Part shown: one piece after another, positions 35,705-44,044 of the stretch
How positions within the stretch are numbered: the stretch's first letter is position 1
Layout: every line of letters begins with the position of its first letter
NCBI GenBank assembly: GCA_945863875.1
Contig: CAMBBS010000011.1
Location: forward strand, 1-64,000
Source: Desulfopila aestuarii DSM 18488
GTDB lineage: Bacteria > Desulfobacterota > Desulfobulbia > Desulfobulbales > Desulfocapsaceae
Direction of reading: 5' to 3'
DNA length: 64,000 bases
Position numbers and translations under genes: made by a program
The notes under the pieces: generated by a model
Seen by the model: only the letters and a program-made list of their open reading frames with translations
The model's database searches: none
What the model was told of the DNA's origin: nothing

Positions 35705-36079
35705 ATGGACAGCAAAGAATTTGTCAAAACCAGAAAAGAACTAACCAGAACCCAGAAAGAGCTGGCCAGTCTTCTCGGGATCTCCCTGAAGGCGGTCTGC
35801 AGCTACGAACAGGGCTGGCGGACAATACCGAGCCACGTCGAGCGCCAGCTGATTTTTCTGCAGGCGAAAAAAAATCATTCCCATACGCATGGCGGTAACT
35901 GCTGGGATATACGTAACTGCCCCGAAGAAACAAAGCTGCAGTGTCCGGCCTGGGAATTCAATGCGGGTGACATGTGCTGGTTTGTCAGCGGCGCCATCTG
36001 CAACAATACCCCCCTTACAACCTGGGACCAAAAAATGGCCATCTGCAAGGACTGCGTTGTCATGCAGAATATGAAGTAG
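35705..36079 (+). CDS. HTH plus two-CW Cys-rich protein
   Basis: A 124-residue protein in two parts. The first 50 residues form an XRE-type helix-turn-helix (TQKELASLLGISLKAVCSYEQGWRTIPSHVERQL). The rest is a Cys/Trp-rich domain of the two-CW kind: NCWDIRNCPEETKLQCPAW, MCWFVSGAIC and a closing MAICKDCVVMQ, with seven or more Cys that could bind metal or an iron-sulfur cluster. A DNA-binding redox or metal sensor is the natural reading. It diverges from the TlpA-NosL operon with about 290 bases between, so it could regulate it. Confidence 0.75.
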   Translation: MDSKEFVKTRKELTRTQKELASLLGISLKAVCSYEQGWRTIPSHVERQLIFLQAKKNHSHTHGGNCWDIRNCPEETKLQCPAWEFNAGDMCWFVSGAICNNTPLTTWDQKMAICKDCVVMQNMK

Positions 36080-36146
36080 ACGGGATCCGTGCGACATGTA
36101 CGCTCCAATCCCTGCAGACACTTCCGACACCGGCCTGCGTTAATGT

Positions 36147-37085
36147 TCATCGTGGCGCTGCCTGCAACTCGTCCGGTGTGTTAATGTTTTGCCAGCCGGA
36201 GTGCAAAGCTGCCGGGATCACCGGATTTTCAATTTTCGGGTGAGCGGCCGCAGCCCCGATGCGTAAATTTCCATTGTAGAACTGTTCCTCAAAGAGGTGC
36301 CCTGCACGAAAATCATAGCAGGCCAAAAGCGGCTCGCAATGCCTGCTCTCCTCCCGCCGGGGAACTCGCCCCCAGCAACCGGCGCGACGCCCGGACAAAA
36401 GCCACTGTATCGCCTCGGGTGTTATATGGGGCATATCGCAGGCAACGAACATCCAGGACACCGTCGGCTGCCAGCGACAGGCGGCAATAACCCCTGTCAG
36501 GGGTCCGACTACGCCGGGAATATCGGCCAGGCGAACCAGATGCTGAAGTTTTTCCGGCAGGAGCCCCGCCCCCGAAACCACCAGTCCATCGACCAGAGGA
36601 CGGAGGATGGATGCTGTTCGTTCCAGCCAGGTTACTTTTTTCTCGTCTTCGATAAGATGCTTCGGCCGGCCCATCCGTGAACTTTTGCCGCCGATAAGGA
36701 TACAGCCCCACACCGGGATTTGCTGAACCAGTTGATCCAATTTTTTAATCAGCTGGTCGATAAACTCCCGCATCGCCGAGTCATCGCCACCAATCCACAC
36801 CAGGCTGCCCGGCACCGACCGCCCATCCGGGTGAATGCCAAGGTGGATCTGCTGTGCCGGAAAATCAAGCCCGGCATCGATTATGACCAGGTCATGTAGT
36901 TTTACCTGGGAAATGACCGCATAGCGCGTCAAGATCCGGTCGTCTTCCCTGGGCAGAAAAATGCCGCTGAGGGACCGCCCGGCCAGCTCAGCCACTAATC
37001 CTGCCGCAAATTCGTGCCGCAGTGTTTTTGTTTCCCCTGCAACTTGAAACACCGGGAGATTTAACAGATCGTGGTTGTTGTTCAC
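36147..37085 (-). CDS. mobA: Molybdenum cofactor guanylyltransferase with extra N domain
   Basis: Residues 125-312 are MobA, which links GMP to molybdopterin: the nucleotide motif ILIGGKSSRMGRPKHL, LADIPGVVGPLTGVIAAC, and VACDMPHITPE are present. The first 120 residues are an extra domain (KTLRHEFAAGLVAELAGRSLSGIFLPREDDRILTRY ...), which recalls the C-terminal part of MobB but has no P-loop. The start codon is GTG with AAGGA upstream. The protein ends with WQNINTPDEL, as usual. The gene runs against the HTH/two-CW gene. Confidence 0.85.
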   Translation of the reverse strand: MNNNHDLLNLPVFQVAGETKTLRHEFAAGLVAELAGRSLSGIFLPREDDRILTRYAVISQVKLHDLVIIDAGLDFPAQQIHLGIHPDGRSVPGSLVWIGGDDSAMREFIDQLIKKLDQLVQQIPVWGCILIGGKSSRMGRPKHLIEDEKKVTWLERTASILRPLVDGLVVSGAGLLPEKLQHLVRLADIPGVVGPLTGVIAACRWQPTVSWMFVACDMPHITPEAIQWLLSGRRAGCWGRVPRREESRHCEPLLACYDFRAGHLFEEQFYNGNLRIGAAAAHPKIENPVIPAALHSGWQNINTPDELQAAPR

Positions 37086-37163
37086 CTTGCCATCCTTATC
37101 TCAGACAGGTAAAAAACCTGGCCGCTTGATGTTTCTCTGGAGCGAGCGGCATCGGCCGGCCGC

Positions 37164-38000
37164 TCAGAGCAGCAACTCCATTCTGCTTTCCGGCAGAACG
37201 CCGGCCCGGCGCCCCCGCGCCATGAAGGCCTCTATAGCGGCAATCCCCTCCTCGCCCAAGTCTCGCGAAAACTCATTGACGTAGAGCCGGATATGGCTGC
37301 GGACTATGCCCGCCTCGAGCTCCTGGCTTTTGCTCCTGATATAGGGCAGACAACCATCCGGATGGGCGAACCCATACGCAACACTGGCCCTAATGGCCCG
37401 GTCAATGGCCGCAATCCGGTCCCGGCCGAGGCTTCTCCTGGCAGCAATGCAGCCAAGGGGTATCGGCAGGCCGGTGCTCTGTTCCCACCACCGGCCAAGA
37501 TCCTGCAGACAAAACAGCCCCTGTTCGGCATAGGTAAAACGGGATTCATGGATGATGACGCCCGCGTCGACTTGCCCATCTTTGATCGCGCCGATGATGC
37601 GATCAAAACGCATCTCCACCAGCCGCTGACCGTCCGGCAGAAACATCTGCAGCAGCATCGCGGCGGTCGTCAGTTTCCCGGGGATGGCGATGGTCATCTC
37701 GCGCAGCTCCCCCGGCGGTATCTCCGACGCGGCAACCAGCAGCGGCCCGCAGCCTCGGCCGAGTGCGCTGCCGGCAGACAGCAGGCAGTATTCATCGAGC
37801 ACATGGCCCAGGGCATGAAAAGAAAGCTTGGTCACATCAAGTTTTTTGGCCATGGCCCACAGATTGAGTTTTTCCACATCCTCGAGCACAGGTTCAGCAA
37901 AGGCAACTTCCACCGGGGCCACCAGGCCATGGACCAGGCCATAGAAGATAAAAGTATCATTGGGACAGGGCGAAAAGCCCAGGCTAAGATTTCCGTTCAT
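37164..38000 (-). CDS. mqnD: 1,4-dihydroxy-6-naphthoate synthase
   Basis: MqnD converts cyclic de-hypoxanthine futalosine to 1,4-dihydroxy-6-naphthoate in the futalosine route to menaquinone. The roughly 278-residue protein has the MqnD opening LSLGFSPCPNDTFIFYGL, VTKLSFHALGHVLDEYCLLSAGSALGRGCGPLL and VIIHESRFTYAEQGL. The ATG at 38000 overlaps the TGA of mqnB as ATGA, a sign of coupled translation. The other Mqn genes (mqnA, mqnC, mqnE) are not in the window. Confidence 0.92.
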   Translation of the reverse strand: MNGNLSLGFSPCPNDTFIFYGLVHGLVAPVEVAFAEPVLEDVEKLNLWAMAKKLDVTKLSFHALGHVLDEYCLLSAGSALGRGCGPLLVAASEIPPGELREMTIAIPGKLTTAAMLLQMFLPDGQRLVEMRFDRIIGAIKDGQVDAGVIIHESRFTYAEQGLFCLQDLGRWWEQSTGLPIPLGCIAARRSLGRDRIAAIDRAIRASVAYGFAHPDGCLPYIRSKSQELEAGIVRSHIRLYVNEFSRDLGEEGIAAIEAFMARGRRAGVLPESRMELLL

Positions 38001-38668
38001 GGGCAACATTGAGTCAATCCTTGTATCAGCTGTACCGCCGTATCGGCGGCTTTTTGGCAGGCCTCGGGTAATCGCCAGGAAGATGGCTGCCGGTCCTCGA
38101 CATAATTGGAGATACAGCGCAGCTCGGCACAGGGCAGGCTGAATTCGCGACAGACGCGGACAACGGCCGCGCCTTCCATATTTTCACACAGGCCATTCCA
38201 CCTGGCCTGCAACATTTCCCCTCGGATTTTTGTGCCGCTGACACCATTGACCGTGATGAATACCCCCGGATGACTGGGGATGCCGAGCCGTTTCAAAACC
38301 GAGCGGCAGCGCTGCAATAAGGCGGCATCCAGGGGCAAGACGATCTCCCCGGCGAGGGCGCTGTTTAAATATTCCATATCATCGCCAAGGCAGACGCCGA
38401 AATCACCGGCCACCTCCTGTTCGGCGAGGCAGATATCCAGCAGCAGCGGCTGGCGGCTCTGTTCGGGCAGGAGATAGGCGCCGCCGACACCGAACTGGAT
38501 AACCATGTCAAACTGTTCTCTGTTTGCACAGAGGAATCTGGTCAGCCGAAGCGTTGTTTCAACAGGTCCGACTCCGGTCAACAGTGTCCGGCAGAACACT
38601 GTTGATGGGGGCAAGGACGCAACAAAGGGGGCCATTTCTATTTCGGTTGCAGCAACTGCCAGAATCAT
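37997..38668 (-). CDS. mqnB: Futalosine hydrolase
   Basis: MqnB removes hypoxanthine from futalosine or adenine from aminodeoxyfutalosine. The 223-residue protein is a nucleoside-phosphorylase-like hydrolase: it opens MILAVAATEIEMAPF, with FDMVIQFGVGGAYLL, the substrate loop MEGAAVVRVCREF and RCISNYVEDR. The start at 38668 (MILAV) is used; a longer frame from 38728 adds basic residues without conservation. Its stop overlaps the start of mqnD. Confidence 0.9.
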   Translation of the reverse strand: MILAVAATEIEMAPFVASLPPSTVFCRTLLTGVGPVETTLRLTRFLCANREQFDMVIQFGVGGAYLLPEQSRQPLLLDICLAEQEVAGDFGVCLGDDMEYLNSALAGEIVLPLDAALLQRCRSVLKRLGIPSHPGVFITVNGVSGTKIRGEMLQARWNGLCENMEGAAVVRVCREFSLPCAELRCISNYVEDRQPSSWRLPEACQKAADTAVQLIQGLTQCCP

Positions 38669-38829
38669 GGTATCTACAACAGCTCCTTGCGCGAATAAAA
38701 ATTTTATCTTCTTCTGCCGCCTGTTCAAACATCCCGGCAGCTGGACAGCCTGTGACTTTAACGCATAATTTGACTTAATGCATGGTCGACAGCGCGTGAA
38801 CCGTCATTTTTCTCCCTACCCCACAGAGC

Positions 38830-39918
38830 ATGATGCAAAAAGATCTCACCCTCAGTTCCTACAGCTACCACCTGCCCGAACACCTCATCGCCCAGCATCC
38901 CGCGGCAAAACGCGACAACTCGCGCCTGATGGTGGTGCAGACCGGCAAGACAGGGCCGCGGCATCATCGTTTTGCAGATATCGGCCGGTTTATCGGCAAG
39001 GATGACATGCTGGTGGTCAACAATACCAGGGTCTTTCCGGCTCGGCTGCTGGGCACAAAGGAGACAGGCGGCAGGGCCGAGGTCTTTCTGCTTGAATTTC
39101 CGGCCATCCAGGCTATGCACAGCGCCACCGCCGTGGCGAACGGCTTGATCAAGTCATCCAAGCGACCCAAAAGGGGGTGCCGTATCACCATTAACGAGAT
39201 ACTGTCCTGTACGGTTGAAGAGGATCTCGACGGCGGCAAGGTGCGGCTGAGTCTGCATTTCGACCGGGAACTCGGCCTGGCGGAGACCTTGCAGCGTTCC
39301 GGCCAGGTACCTCTGCCACCATATATTTCCAGGAAGAACGGCTGCACCAGCGAAGACGTCCACCGCTACCAGACCGTCTATGCCAGCCGGCCAGGGGCAG
39401 TTGCCGCCCCGACCGCCGGTCTGCATTTCACCGAGGAGTTATTGCAAGGGATCACCGAACAAGGCACCCTGTTTGGCCAGGTCACCCTGCATGTCGGCTA
39501 TGGCACCTTTGCTCCGGTGCGGGAAAACGATATCACCTGCCATCGGATCCACCGGGAATATCTGCGTATCCCACAGGAGACGGTGGCCGACATTGCATTG
39601 ACAAAAAAGAGGGGAGGCAGGATCTGGGCTGTCGGGACGACCACCGTCAGGGCCCTGGAATACGGGGCAATAAAGACCGGTCAGCTGGAAGCGGTCGAAG
39701 ACTGGTGCGATCTGTACATCTATCCCGGTTTTCAGTTCAGGGTCATCGATAATTTAATTACCAACTTCCACCTGCCGGATTCGTCGCTGATGTTTCTGGT
39801 CTCCGCCCTGTGCGGCAGGCAGACCCTCCTCGACTGTTATAAGACTGCAGTCGAGGAAGAATATCGTTTTTTTTCCTATGGTGACGCAATGGCCATCATC
39901 TCCCGGCCATCTCACTAG
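38830..39918 (+). CDS. queA: tRNA queuosine S-adenosylmethionine ribosyltransferase-isomerase
   Basis: QueA makes epoxyqueuosine in tRNA by transferring the ribosyl part of SAM to preQ1. The 362-residue protein has the family opening LSSYSYHLPEHLIAQHPAAKRDNSRL, the DMLVVNNTRVFPARL block, and GAVAAPTAGLHFTEELL, VGYGTFAPVRENDI, and NLITNFHLPDSSLMFLVSAL. There is a second ATG one codon on. It diverges from mqnB, and the FmdB-type gene is convergent 30 bases away. Confidence 0.95.
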   Translation: MMQKDLTLSSYSYHLPEHLIAQHPAAKRDNSRLMVVQTGKTGPRHHRFADIGRFIGKDDMLVVNNTRVFPARLLGTKETGGRAEVFLLEFPAIQAMHSATAVANGLIKSSKRPKRGCRITINEILSCTVEEDLDGGKVRLSLHFDRELGLAETLQRSGQVPLPPYISRKNGCTSEDVHRYQTVYASRPGAVAAPTAGLHFTEELLQGITEQGTLFGQVTLHVGYGTFAPVRENDITCHRIHREYLRIPQETVADIALTKKRGGRIWAVGTTTVRALEYGAIKTGQLEAVEDWCDLYIYPGFQFRVIDNLITNFHLPDSSLMFLVSALCGRQTLLDCYKTAVEEEYRFFSYGDAMAIISRPSH

Positions 39919-39948
39919 GTTGCCGGGATGAATGGAGAAACAAAGGAG

Positions 39949-40239
39949 CTACACGGAGGTAGCGGCAGGACACGCGGCACAGCCGCCGGCAGCCGGGCAG
40001 GATTTTGGCGTCTCGGCGGGCTTGACCGGTTCGGCCTTTTTGGCACCATTGCCATTGGCCGAGCTCGAATATCCGTCGGCATACCAGCCACCGCCTTTTA
40101 ACTGGAAAGACGTCATGGACATGAGTTTTTTCACTGGCCCCTGACATTTGGGACAAGTGCTCAGCGGTTTGTCGGCGATTTTCTGCTGCACTTCAAAGAC
40201 CTTGTTACACTCCTGACATTCATACTCGTAAACTGGCAT
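39949..40239 (-). CDS. FmdB-type zinc ribbon protein
   Basis: A 96-residue cytoplasmic protein. The first 50 residues are the zinc ribbon of FmdB/CxxC_CxxC_SSSS proteins: MPVYEYECQECNKVFEVQQ, and CPKCQGPVKKLMS. The middle is GGGWYADGYSSSA, and the C-terminal tail is rich in Ala, Pro and Cys (SCPAAGGCAACPAA). The name comes from methanogen formamidase regulation, but the function is not known. AGGTGA precedes the ATG. A promoter and a terminator-like hairpin lie 90-190 bases upstream. Confidence 0.85.
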   Translation of the reverse strand: MPVYEYECQECNKVFEVQQKIADKPLSTCPKCQGPVKKLMSMTSFQLKGGGWYADGYSSSANGNGAKKAEPVKPAETPKSCPAAGGCAACPAATSV

Positions 40240-40323
40240 TTCTTTTTCACCTATCAGATCGCAAAAAATTAACGTTGCAAAACATCATGCATGGATTTCC
40301 TCACCACAACCGGAGCAGAAAAC

Positions 40324-40357
40324 AAAAAAAAACCGAACCTCGACTGGAACTTCGGTT
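40324..40357 (-). terminator. Hairpin plus T9 upstream of FmdB gene
   Basis: On the minus strand, AACCGAA (40357-40351) pairs with TTCGGTT (40337-40331) around a 13-base loop. It is followed by a run of nine T (40332-40324). It lies between the promoter and the FmdB-type gene, so it would act as an attenuator or as the end of a small RNA. Confidence 0.55.
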
Positions 40358-40398
40358 GTCTGCCGCGACTATGATCGACTGTTTTATTGATTCAGGGC
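40324..40398 (-). ncRNA. Possible small RNA or fmdB leader
   Basis: A near-consensus minus-strand promoter ends at 40400. About 40-70 bases downstream on the same strand lies a terminator hairpin with a 9-base T tract. A transcript starting near 40393 and ending near 40324 would be about 70 bases and has no visible frame. Alternatively, it is the attenuated leader of the FmdB-type gene, which starts at 40239. No known RNA family was recognised. Confidence 0.35.
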
Positions 40399-40399
40399 A

Positions 40400-40428
40400 A
40401 AAATAATTCCATAGACACCTTCTGTCAA
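40400..40428 (-). promoter_or_regulatory. Sigma-70-type promoter
   Basis: On the minus strand, TTGACA (40428-40423) and TATTTT (40405-40400) are separated by 17 bases. This is a consensus -35 and a 5/6 match at -10 with ideal spacing. It would drive the FmdB gene through the attenuator hairpin. Confidence 0.6.
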
Positions 40429-40570
40429 CAAGTTCCATCAATTGCTTGAGGAAAAGCATCTCTCCGGCCCTGACCGATGTCTGCTTGTTGTTAAAAGTCT
40501 TTTCTGGTATATATCAGCCTGAACTGGTGTCTGTCCAATTTTGGATCTCTTCACGAACGCGCACTCTTTT

Positions 40571-41353
40571 ATGATTGGTATTTTTGATTCAGGTGTCGGC
40601 GGCATGACCGTTGCCCGGGCGGTGGAACAGCTTCTGCCCGGCTTCCCTCTCCTCTATCTCGGAGACATCGCCCGGACCCCCTACGGCACGAAAAGTGCCC
40701 GGACCATTACGGAATATTCGGTTGAGAATAGTAGATTTCTTGTGCAAAATGGGGCGAAGATTATTGTCATAGCCTGCAACTCCGCCTCCAGCGTGGCCAC
40801 GGATCGCCTCCGGCGGGAATTCAATATCCCCATCGTCGAAGTCATCACCCCGGCCGTTGAGCAGGCAATCGCCAGGAGTCGGACGGGCAGGATCGGCGTT
40901 ATCGGCACAAGAGCGACCATCCGCAGCAACATCTATGAGCAGAAAATCCACGGACAGCAGCCGGACTACAAGGTGTTTTCCAGGGCCTGCCCCCTGCTGG
41001 TCTCTCTCGTGGAAGAGGGCTGGACGGACAAACGAGAGACGAAGATGATCCTTCGTCGCTATCTGCATGACCTGAAAAATCAGCAGATCGATACCCTTGT
41101 CCTTGGCTGCACGCACTATCCTCTCCTGAAACACCTGATCCAACCGAGGATGGGCAAGAGGGTCACCCTGATTGATTCCTCGGCGGCAACCGCCCATTTT
41201 CTAAAAAATTACCTGGAGAAGAGCCCCGAGTTCCAGCCGACGGCCAGCCATGACCCCAGCCGGAACAGATATTTTGTCACCGACCTGACCGAGACGGCCG
41301 AACATATTGCCTCCAGGATATTTGGCCGCAATATTCAATTGTTATCCATCTAA
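40571..41353 (+). CDS. murI: Glutamate racemase
   Basis: MurI makes D-glutamate for peptidoglycan. The 260-residue protein begins MIGIFDSGVGGMTV, with the first catalytic Cys in IACNSASSVA and the second in LVLGCTHYPLL; the Asp and YLGD(I)ARTPYG segments are in place. The ATG at 40571 is used; a TTG at 40541 would add ten residues. lolA follows 20 bases downstream, so murI-lolA-radical SAM form an operon. Confidence 0.95.
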   Translation: MIGIFDSGVGGMTVARAVEQLLPGFPLLYLGDIARTPYGTKSARTITEYSVENSRFLVQNGAKIIVIACNSASSVATDRLRREFNIPIVEVITPAVEQAIARSRTGRIGVIGTRATIRSNIYEQKIHGQQPDYKVFSRACPLLVSLVEEGWTDKRETKMILRRYLHDLKNQQIDTLVLGCTHYPLLKHLIQPRMGKRVTLIDSSAATAHFLKNYLEKSPEFQPTASHDPSRNRYFVTDLTETAEHIASRIFGRNIQLLSI

Positions 41354-41373
41354 TCATTTTATTTCCTGGACTA

Positions 41374-42069
41374 ATGCAAACACTCAGCAAAATCATCTTG
41401 GTTCTTCTCTGGCTGCTCCTTCCAGTTGTTGTTTATGGCGGGGAGCGCAGCATCGAATATCCCGAAGATATCGCCCAACGACTGCAGGCCCGGTACGACA
41501 AAATAGGCAGCCTTGCCTTCAGTTTTATCCAGAACAGCAGCGGCGATATGACCGGGCGGCCGCGAAAAGGCTCGGGCAGGGCCTCTTTTGTCAAGCTCAA
41601 CGGCAAACGTTATATGCGCTGGGACTACGCCATCCCCGACAAGCAGGTACTGGTCAGCGACGGCGAGCTCTTTTCCATGTATTTTGCCGAGCTGCAGCAG
41701 ATGATCATCTCCCCGGCCGACACGCTCGAGGCGGACCTCACCTACTCTTTTTTCACCGGCAAAGGCACGCTGAAGAATGACTTTCATATTCGCCCGGCGG
41801 ATGAAGAATACCAGGGGGAAAACGATGCCGAATTCCAGGTAATAAAACTCATCCCGAAAACGGCACAATCCCAGGTTCAGGATATCCATCTGTGGGTGAC
41901 TGCCGATTCACTGATCCGACGGATTTCCATCCGCGACCATTTTGATACGCTGACGGTGCTGAATCTCAGTGATATCGAGATCGATGCCCTGGTCGGCAGA
42001 AACCCCAGGGAGTTGCTGTCCTTTTTCTCCTTTGTCCCCCCGGAAGGAACCGAAATCATCCGGCAATAA
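41374..42069 (+). CDS. lolA: Outer-membrane lipoprotein carrier LolA
   Basis: A periplasmic chaperone that carries lipoproteins to the outer membrane. An N-terminal signal peptide (ILVLLWLLLPVVVYG) is followed by a LolA-like pattern: IGSLAFSFIQNSSG, ASFVKLNGKRYMRWDYAIPDKQVLVSDGELFSMYF, and LKNDFHIR. At 231 residues it is near the usual length. The next gene begins 1 base after the stop. The sequence suits the many lipoproteins encoded in this window. Confidence 0.85.
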   Translation: MQTLSKIILVLLWLLLPVVVYGGERSIEYPEDIAQRLQARYDKIGSLAFSFIQNSSGDMTGRPRKGSGRASFVKLNGKRYMRWDYAIPDKQVLVSDGELFSMYFAELQQMIISPADTLEADLTYSFFTGKGTLKNDFHIRPADEEYQGENDAEFQVIKLIPKTAQSQVQDIHLWVTADSLIRRISIRDHFDTLTVLNLSDIEIDALVGRNPRELLSFFSFVPPEGTEIIRQ

Positions 42070-42070
42070 C

Positions 42071-43909
42071 ATGGTTTCCGACAACGCTTCACCCTGCAGA
42101 ATTGCCCTCATTTCCATGCCCTGGTCGATTTTCAACCGACCCTCCATTCAGCTGGGGGCCTTGAAAAGCTACCTGGAACGGGAAGCCGAATATCAGGTGG
42201 ACAATTATCATCTCTATCTCCATCTGGCAAAAACCATCAGCACCGAACTGTACAGCCGAATCGCTCTCTCCGGCTGGGCTGGGGAAGCCCTCTTTGCCCC
42301 GCTGCTGTTCCCTGAAAAAAAAGCCGACGCCGCAAAACTTTTCCGCCAGAGTCTCACCGGAAAAGGGAAACCCCGGCCCGACTTTGATACCCTGACGGCG
42401 TCTGTTGCAGAGAGCTGTGCGCAGTGGCTGGCGGATATCAACTTTTCCCCCTATGCGCTAATCGGTTTCTCTCTTTGTTTCAGCCAATTATTCGCATCGC
42501 TGTATCTTGCCAAAAAGATCAAAGACAAATGGAGCGATATCCCCATTGTCTTCGGCGGTTCCTCGTGTTCCGGCGAGATCGGTGCCTCGTTGCTGCAGCA
42601 CTTTTCGACAATAGATTATCTCATTGACGGTGAAGGCGAGCAACAGCTCCTCGCCCTCTGCCGCTTTCTTTCCGGCCAGGCCAACAGCCTGCCGGATAAG
42701 ATTCGCACGCTGCACCCCGTTCCGGCCGCGCAGACAAACAAAGCCGACAAGGCAACACCACCCCTGCCGCTCGGCCGGCTGCCCTATCCGGATTACACAC
42801 CCTATTTTAAGGAAATGCGGACGCTTTTCCCGGGCCAGCCCTTCATCCCCTTATTGCCGATAGAATTTTCCAGAGGCTGCTGGTGGAACAAGTGCACCTT
42901 TTGTAACCTCAATCTCCAGTGGCAAAATTATCGATTTAAAGAAAGCGGCAGAATGCTCAAGGAAACACTCCACCTCGCCGAAAAACACGAAAGTCTGCAT
43001 TTTACCTTCACCGACAATGCGTTACCGCGAAAAGAGGCCGATCATTTTTTCACGAGCCTGTTACAAGAAGATCTGGATATTGATTTCTTCGCCGAGATTC
43101 GCGGTATCACCGAACCGGACCGACTCCAGTTGTACAGTCGAGCCGGCCTGAGAACCGTCCAGGTGGGTATCGAGGCGTTAAGCACCTCGCTGCTGGCCAA
43201 AATGGCCAAGGGTACTACCACCATCGACAACATCGCCGTGATGAAGATGTGCAGTGCCGCAGGAATCCGTATGGAGGGGAATCTGATCACCGATTTTCCC
43301 GGCACGACCGAGGAAGAGATTACCGAAACGTTGAGAAACCTCGATTTTGTTCTGCCTTTTCTTCCCCTGCAGGCGGCAACCTTCTTTCTTGGTTATGGCT
43401 CGCCCCTGCACGCCGGTGCCGCCGGCCAGAGCAAAACCAAGGATTTTCCCATCCAAAGGATCATCCCCCACGCTAAAAACCGCCGTCTGTTTCCACAAGA
43501 CCATGTGCAGTCCATGCTCATGCTCATCAACAGTTATCAAGGCGATAAAAAACTGCAGCATCGGCACTGGCAACCGGTAAAACGCAAGATCCGCACCTGG
43601 CAGGATTTCCACAAACAGCGCACGGCAAGCGGGCAGCATCCTCTGCATTACCGCGATGGCCGTTCATTTCTCATCATCCGCCAGGAACAACCGGAACGTA
43701 CCCCGCTTCTGCACCGGCTACGCGGCGCCTCAAGAAAGATCTATCTCGCCTGTGAGCGTCCCGAAAAAATAGACTCACTGCTGAAAGCATTTCCCCAGGT
43801 GACCGACCAGGCCCTGCGAAAATTTATCGACGAAATGTGCACCAAGCGTCTCATGTTCCAGGAAAATGATCGCGTTCTGGCCCTGGCCGTGCATCACACC
43901 AGCGGTTGA
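42071..43909 (+). CDS. B12-binding-type radical SAM protein, RiPP-like
   Basis: A 612-residue radical SAM enzyme. The N-terminal 250 residues resemble a cobalamin-binding region (YALIGFSLCFSQLFASLYLAKK, FGGSSCSGEIG, IDYLIDGEGE). The iron-sulfur motif is GCWWNKCTFC (Cys 270, 275, 278), an atypical Cx4Cx2C spacing. It is followed by NLNLQWQNYRFKESGRMLKE, which is close to the family annotated as RiPP-maturation C-methyltransferases. The opening PWSIFNRPSIQLGALKSYLE also fits. No precursor peptide gene is visible nearby, so the substrate may be encoded elsewhere. It lies 1 base after lolA, an unusual setting. Confidence 0.65.
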   Translation: MVSDNASPCRIALISMPWSIFNRPSIQLGALKSYLEREAEYQVDNYHLYLHLAKTISTELYSRIALSGWAGEALFAPLLFPEKKADAAKLFRQSLTGKGKPRPDFDTLTASVAESCAQWLADINFSPYALIGFSLCFSQLFASLYLAKKIKDKWSDIPIVFGGSSCSGEIGASLLQHFSTIDYLIDGEGEQQLLALCRFLSGQANSLPDKIRTLHPVPAAQTNKADKATPPLPLGRLPYPDYTPYFKEMRTLFPGQPFIPLLPIEFSRGCWWNKCTFCNLNLQWQNYRFKESGRMLKETLHLAEKHESLHFTFTDNALPRKEADHFFTSLLQEDLDIDFFAEIRGITEPDRLQLYSRAGLRTVQVGIEALSTSLLAKMAKGTTTIDNIAVMKMCSAAGIRMEGNLITDFPGTTEEEITETLRNLDFVLPFLPLQAATFFLGYGSPLHAGAAGQSKTKDFPIQRIIPHAKNRRLFPQDHVQSMLMLINSYQGDKKLQHRHWQPVKRKIRTWQDFHKQRTASGQHPLHYRDGRSFLIIRQEQPERTPLLHRLRGASRKIYLACERPEKIDSLLKAFPQVTDQALRKFIDEMCTKRLMFQENDRVLALAVHHTSG

Positions 43910-43968
43910 GATTGTCCATGACCTGTCTTCTTTGCTATGGTACATTGTCCGGCAACAGGGACAAAGGC

Positions 43969-43996
43969 TTGTCAACCTGTCCAGCTATGCTATAAT
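43969..43996 (+). promoter_or_regulatory. Strong promoter of rpsA
   Basis: TTGTCA (43969-43974) and TATAAT (43991-43996) are separated by 16 bases, 48 bases before the rpsA ATG. This is a perfect -10 and a 5/6 -35, as expected for a ribosomal protein gene. Confidence 0.65.
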
Positions 43997-44044
43997 TTAG
44001 ATATAAACCGTAGTTCTCTTTTCTTTTTCTCTTAATGGGTAGAC

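Noticed and set aside
41969-42070. Upstream extension of the radical SAM gene
   Set aside because: It lies inside the lolA 3' end in another frame. The ATG at 42071 directly follows the lolA stop and begins the conserved part.
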